DNA from: Gammaproteobacteria bacterium
GTDB lineage: Bacteria; Pseudomonadota; Gammaproteobacteria; SZUA-229
DNA: 49,450 nt
Reading direction: 5' to 3'
Assembly (NCBI GenBank): GCA_026995045.1
Contig: JALWPK010000204.1
Coordinates: forward strand, 1-49,450
Shown: positions 45,828 to 49,450 of the stretch, in pieces
How positions within the stretch are numbered: position 1 is the first letter of the stretch
Layout: every line of letters begins with the position of its first letter
Program-made: the position numbers and the translations under genes
Notes under the pieces: model-generated
Database searches by the model: none
Told to the model about the DNA's origin: nothing
Seen by the model: the letters and a program-made list of their open reading frames with translations, nothing else

Positions 45828-48017
45828 TTACAGCCGCATGATTCGCATCACATTGGGAATGCGGCGCAGGCGGCGCAGCACCCTGGCGAGGTGATTACGG
45901 TCTTTGACATCGAGATGATAGGTAATGGTGGTGGTAAAACCATCCTTGTTGTCTTCCAGTTCAACATTGCTGATATTGGCGCCTTCATCAGACACCACTG
46001 TCGCCGTGCGCGCCAGTACTCCGGGTTCGTTGGCGACATCCAGCCGAATCACGCTGGTGAATTCTCCCTCGGCATCGTCTGACCATTTCACGTCCACATA
46101 TTTGTCGGCGCTGTTGGCCTGAACGCGATCAGCCTCGATGTTTTTGCAACCGTCACGATGAATCACGATGCCACGTCCCTTGCTGATGACGCCAATAATC
46201 TGGTCGCCAGGAATCGGATGACAGCATTTTGCATACGACACCACCATGCCCTCGGTGCCATGTATCGCCAGCGGCGCCTGGGTTTTCATTTCGCGGGTTT
46301 CTTCCGAGTCGCCATGCGGAATGCGTTCCGGCACCAACCGCCGCGCCACCAGATTCGGCGGACGGTTGCCCATGCCGATATCTTCAAGCAGTTCGTTCAC
46401 ACTGTCGAAACCGCATTCGTCGAGAAAGTTCTGCATGGCCTGCTCAGGCACGTCATCCAGCCGCAGTCCCAACCCTTTCAGACAGCGATCCATCAACCGC
46501 CGCCCCTGCGCAATGGCTTCATCCGACTGCATGTTTTTGAGGTAGTTGCGAATATTGCTACGCGCCTTGGCGGTGACCACAAAGTTTAGCCAGGCCGGAT
46601 TGGGACGGCCCGAGGGCGAGGTTATCACTTCCACCGTCTGACCGCTGTACAAAGGCGTGTTCAACGGCGCGAAACTGTGATCAAGTTTGGCGGCGACGCA
46701 TGTGTTGCCAATGTCGGTGTGCACCGCATAGGCGAAGTCGACCGGCGTGGCGTTGCGCGGCAGTTTCATGATGTCGCCATCGGGCGTGTACACGTATACT
46801 TCGTCGTGGAACAGGTCGACCTTGATGTTTTCCAGAAACTCCAGTGAGTCGCCCGCGGTTTGCTGCATTTCCAGAATACCGGTGAGCCAGTCGCGGGCGC
46901 GCGCATGCGCGCTGTTGACGCGCGCCTCATCATCCGGCGCCTTGTATAACCAGTGCGCGGCGATGCCGCTTTCGGCAAACAGATCCATTTCCTGGGTGCG
47001 AATCTGTACTTCCATCGGAATGCCATGCGGCCCATACAATGCCGTGTGCAATGACTGGTAGCCATTGCTTTTCGGAATCGCGATGTAATCCTTGAACCGG
47101 CCCGGAATCGGTTTGAACAGGTTGTGCACAATGCCCAGCACGCGATAGCACTCGTCCACCGAATCCACCAGCACACGCACGGCGTACACATCCAGCACCT
47201 TGCTGAACGGGATGCGCTTGTAACGCATTTTGTTGTACAGGCTGTACAGATGTTTTTTGCGCGACTTGATTTCGGCGTTGATATCCATCTCCACCAGTCG
47301 CGCGCTGAAAGAATTGTTAATGGTGGTAATCAGCTCCTTGCGATGACCACTGGCTTTGGCCACGGCGGCTTCCAGCACGCGATAGCGCATCGGGTGCATC
47401 GCCTTGAACGCCAGGTCTTCCAGTTCATGCCGCAGCGTGTAAATGCCCAGCCGGTTGGCGATGGGAGTGTAGATTTCCAGTGTTTCCTGCGCGATGCGGC
47501 GGCGCTTTTCCGGGCGCAGCGCATCCAGCGTGCGCATGTTGTGCAGGCGGTCGGCGAGCTTGATGATGATAACGCGAATATCTTTCGCCATCGCCAGCAA
47601 TACTTTCTGGATATTGTTGGCCTGCTGCTCGATTTTGTTTTTGAACTTGATGTTGGTGAGCTTGCTGACGCCATCAACAAGATGCGCCACTTCCCCACCG
47701 AATTTCTCTTCGATTTGCTTGCGCGTGGCGGGGGTGTCTTCGATAACATCATGCAAAATGGAAGCAATGATGCTGTGCATGTCCATATGCATTTCCGCGA
47801 GAATGCGGGCCACGGCGATGGGGTGGTAAATGTAAGGCTCGCCGGAAACGCGGTGCTGGCCTTCGTGCTGCTGCGCGCCGAACAGGTAGGCGCGGTAGAC
47901 TTCGCGAACCTGGTCCTGCTCCATGTAGCCGCCAACCAGGTCGCATAAATCAGAAATCAGAAAACGGTCATCGTGTCCTGTATCAGTGGAAGTGTCGCTG
48001 GCAGCCGGTTTTGTCAT
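45828..48017 (-). CDS. spoT: Bifunctional (p)ppGpp synthetase/hydrolase SpoT
   Basis: Makes and degrades (p)ppGpp in the stringent response. The 729 residues include the HD hydrolase part (YIYHPIAVARILAEM and ILHDVIEDTPATR, with the His-Asp metal site near residues 88-93), the synthetase part (VRVLVDSVDECYRVLGIVH and YQSLHTALYGPHGIPMEVQIRT), a TGS domain (VYTPDGDIMKLPRNATPVDFAYAVHT) and a C-terminal ACT domain. Both active parts look intact. rpoZ starts 2 nt upstream, and ridA follows after 43 nt. The overlap of rpoZ and spoT suggests a shared transcript. Confidence 0.98.
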   Translation of the reverse strand: MTKPAASDTSTDTGHDDRFLISDLCDLVGGYMEQDQVREVYRAYLFGAQQHEGQHRVSGEPYIYHPIAVARILAEMHMDMHSIIASILHDVIEDTPATRKQIEEKFGGEVAHLVDGVSKLTNIKFKNKIEQQANNIQKVLLAMAKDIRVIIIKLADRLHNMRTLDALRPEKRRRIAQETLEIYTPIANRLGIYTLRHELEDLAFKAMHPMRYRVLEAAVAKASGHRKELITTINNSFSARLVEMDINAEIKSRKKHLYSLYNKMRYKRIPFSKVLDVYAVRVLVDSVDECYRVLGIVHNLFKPIPGRFKDYIAIPKSNGYQSLHTALYGPHGIPMEVQIRTQEMDLFAESGIAAHWLYKAPDDEARVNSAHARARDWLTGILEMQQTAGDSLEFLENIKVDLFHDEVYVYTPDGDIMKLPRNATPVDFAYAVHTDIGNTCVAAKLDHSFAPLNTPLYSGQTVEVITSPSGRPNPAWLNFVVTAKARSNIRNYLKNMQSDEAIAQGRRLMDRCLKGLGLRLDDVPEQAMQNFLDECGFDSVNELLEDIGMGNRPPNLVARRLVPERIPHGDSEETREMKTQAPLAIHGTEGMVVSYAKCCHPIPGDQIIGVISKGRGIVIHRDGCKNIEADRVQANSADKYVDVKWSDDAEGEFTSVIRLDVANEPGVLARTATVVSDEGANISNVELEDNKDGFTTTITYHLDVKDRNHLARVLRRLRRIPNVMRIMRL

Positions 48018-48019
48018 GC

Positions 48020-48277
48020 TTACAGTTGAGCTGACAAATCTCCCTCAATCAGCGCTTCCAGATCATCTTCCATATTGACTTCCTGATCCAGCTTGTCCTT
48101 GTCAATCAGGCCGTCGGCGATTTCGCGCAGCGCCAGCACGGTAGGCTTGTCGTTGTCTTCCGGCACCAGCGGCTCGGCGCCCATCGCCAGCTGGCGGGCG
48201 CGCTTGGCGGCGACCAGCACCAGCTCAAACCGGTTGTCTACATTATCAAGGCAATCTTCTACAGTTAATCGCGCCAT
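48020..48277 (-). CDS. rpoZ: RNA polymerase omega subunit
   Basis: Small subunit that helps assemble the beta-prime subunit and takes part in ppGpp response. The 85 residues match the family: [29 protein letters not shown] at the start, then [19 protein letters not shown]. The C-terminal part is acidic. It lies between gmk (75 nt) and spoT (2 nt), the usual gammaproteobacterial order. Confidence 0.97.
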   Translation of the reverse strand: MARLTVEDCLDNVDNRFELVLVAAKRARQLAMGAEPLVPEDNDKPTVLALREIADGLIDKDKLDQEVNMEDDLEALIEGDLSAQL

Positions 48278-48295
48278 GGGGGTTTGTACTCCAAT

Positions 48296-48325
48296 AAAAA
48301 GGTTCGCCGGAGCGCAAGGCTCCGG
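48296..48325 (-). terminator. Possible terminator or attenuator between gmk and rpoZ
   Basis: On the minus strand a 7-bp stem CCGGAGC/GCTCCGG (48307-48313 with 48319-48325) around a 5-nt loop is followed, after six bases, by five T (48296-48300). The gap between stem and T-run makes it weak. It would separate or attenuate rpoZ-spoT expression from gmk. Confidence 0.35.
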
Positions 48326-48352
48326 TAATTAACAGTTTGATTTTACTCTATT

Positions 48353-48985
<633 letters not shown>

Positions 48986-49010
48986 TTAAACTATGGGGTG
49001 GGGGGATAAT

Positions 49011-49030
49011 CTGGTCGGAGTGAGAGGATT
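49011..49030. repeat. Duplicated 3' tail of tRNA-Pro
   Basis: The 20 bases at 49011-49030 are identical to 49183-49202, which is the 3' end of the tRNA-Pro gene with CCA plus one flanking base. The two copies are in direct orientation, 172 bp apart. Such a second tRNA tail can be an attachment-site remnant of an integrated element or a fragment of a lost tandem tRNA. No integrase gene is visible here. Confidence 0.7.
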
Positions 49031-49180
49031 ACAAAATACATCCTGTATTTTGCCCCTGCAAAAAACGCAGGCGCCGCGCTGTGCGCGTTCAAAATCGCTC
49101 CCGGCGATTTTAGTTGAACCTCTTATCGGTTCGGCATCCACTCACCCCGGCTCTATATTTTTCGCCCGCTGCGCGGGCTT
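49030..49180. repeat. Array of four short hairpins between the two tRNA-Pro tails
   Basis: Four perfect inverted repeats follow each other in 150 bp: CAAAATACA/TGTATTTTG (loop of three bases, about 49032-49052), CCTGC/GCAGG (49055-49059 with 49067-49071), AAAATCGC/GCGATTTT (49091-49098 with 49104-49111) and GCCCGC/GCGGGC (49164-49169 with 49173-49178). None has a T-run on the tRNA strand. No gene is seen in 48974-49183. Confidence 0.6.
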
Positions 49181-49183
49181 AAC

Positions 49184-49260
49184 TGGTCGGAGTGAGAGGA
49201 TTTGAACCTCCGACCCCTACGTCCCGAACGTAGTGCTCTACCAAGCTGAGCTACACTCCG
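49184..49260 (-). tRNA. tRNA-Pro, anticodon CGG
   Basis: On the minus strand the 77 bases fold as a tRNA: acceptor CGGAGTG with CACTCCG, D arm with AGCTCAGCTTGGTAGAGC, anticodon arm CTACG-TTCGGGA-CGTAG with CGG at positions 34-36, T arm GGAGG-TTCAAAT-CCTCT (TTCAAAT loop), discriminator A, and CCA encoded in the DNA. It reads CCG proline codons. The first base is C, as is usual for proline tRNAs. A TACAAT box stands just upstream. Confidence 0.96.
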
Positions 49261-49269
49261 AAGCGGCGT

Positions 49270-49275
49270 ATTGTA
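49270..49275 (-). promoter_or_regulatory. Probable -10 box of tRNA-Pro
   Basis: TACAAT on the minus strand (49270-49275) lies about 9 nt before the tRNA 5' end. The bases after it (ACGCCGCTT) are GC-rich, like the discriminator of stringently controlled stable-RNA promoters. The -35 is not clear. Confidence 0.5.
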
Positions 49276-49347
49276 ACAAGATTTGACGGCATGACCTAGA
49301 GCGTCAGGACTATTCTTTTTTTAGCCACAGAGCAGTTGTGTTGAAAG

Positions 49348-49450
49348 TCAACCCGCATCCACATATTGCCAGGGCGTTTGGTTCTTGACCATCGTGTTGA
49401 GTGTCACCAGCAACTTGCGCATGCAAGCCGTGATGGCCACCTTGAACGGT
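49348..49450 (-). CDS. IS110-family transposase, C-terminal fragment (gene continues outside window)
   Basis: On the minus strand one frame is open from the window edge to TGA at 49348-49350 and gives 33 residues, beginning PFKVAITACMRKLL and ending NQTPWQYVDAG. The PFKVA.TA.MRKLL segment, with a Trp-Gln near the end, is the usual C-terminus of IS110/IS116/IS902 transposases. It is too short to judge whether the element is intact. The tRNA-Pro gene starts about 88 nt away. Confidence 0.75.
   Translation of the reverse strand, partial: PFKVAITACMRKLLVTLNTMVKNQTPWQYVDAG

Noticed and set aside
48993..49205. 70-codon plus-strand frame over the hairpin array and tRNA
   Set aside because: It crosses the tRNA gene and hairpins, and is not a plausible protein.
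49011..49450. Prophage or integrative element at tRNA-Pro
   Set aside because: A tRNA-tail repeat is present, but only 172 bp lie between the copies and no integrase or phage gene is visible.

Overview
The window looks like chromosomal DNA of a gammaproteobacterium of roughly mid-50s percent GC. The basis is the gene set and order: gmk-rpoZ-spoT-ridA-recG, sucABlpdCD as one run, bioB-bioF next to comF, hemF after tsaC, ubiquinone genes (ubiA, ubiC), and a Mg-type HemB. The genus cannot be fixed from the sequence alone. Almost all of it is dense housekeeping DNA with short gaps; no gap without a gene exceeds 300 bases.

Layout. 1-2967: 3' part of topA, tsaC and hemF (the last two overlap by 4 nt). 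3042-6314 (minus): an AT-richer orphan gene, then an M48 metallopeptidase and LemA. 6437-8680: an ApbE flavin transferase and a YpfJ-type zinc peptidase fused to a DUF3465 domain. 8689-10542 (minus): aroE and hemB. 10640-11570: a small secreted module, a DUF302 protein followed by an EGKCG-repeat precursor of the HvfA type, with a perfect dyad between them and a terminator after. 11740-14334: a large REC-REC-PAS-GGDEF-EAL protein. 14356-22894: gamma-carbonic anhydrase, ubiA, comF, bioB, bioF, a two-part membrane transporter (SpmA/SpmB type) with an upstream ORF, an LplT-like MFS carrier and a DUF3530 hydrolase. 23017-24858: a PilZ protein and an unusual HTH-coiled-coil-[2Fe-2S]-reductase protein. 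24940-26080: an AT-rich islet with a DUF3800 gene, a foldable three-way junction and a long dyad. 26083-33750 (minus): sucA-sucB-lpdA-sucC-sucD. 33833-36605: an orphan gene, a Nudix hydrolase, a cNMP-binding GGDEF protein and an MBL-fold hydrolase. 36897-40276: a same-strand run of Rieske protein, TrpD2-like transferase, small acidic protein, lipoprotein, small membrane protein and secreted cyclophilin. 40447-48973 (minus): ubiC, a hybrid sensor kinase, recG, ridA, spoT, rpoZ and gmk. 49011-49450: a duplicated tRNA tail, four hairpins, tRNA-Pro(CGG) and the 3' end of an IS110-type transposase.

The genes supply tetrapyrrole (hemB, hemF), ubiquinone (ubiA, ubiC), biotin (bioB, bioF), shikimate (aroE) and TCA-cycle (suc operon) functions, second-messenger signalling (two c-di-GMP enzymes, a PilZ receptor, SpoT) and envelope quality control (M48 peptidase/LemA, YpfJ, cyclophilin). 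This fits an aerobically respiring, sensing, probably free-living cell.

The best candidates for undescribed biology are: the orphan HvfA-type RiPP precursor paired with DUF302 and no visible MNIO enzyme; the HTH-ferredoxin-reductase protein; the Rieske/TrpD2-like operon; the peptidase-DUF3465 fusion; and several nucleic-acid structures (dispersed CGCAAAGG-end inverted repeats, the three-way junction near the DUF3800 gene, and the duplicated tRNA tail with its hairpin array). All functional statements are from reading motifs by eye; no searches were run.
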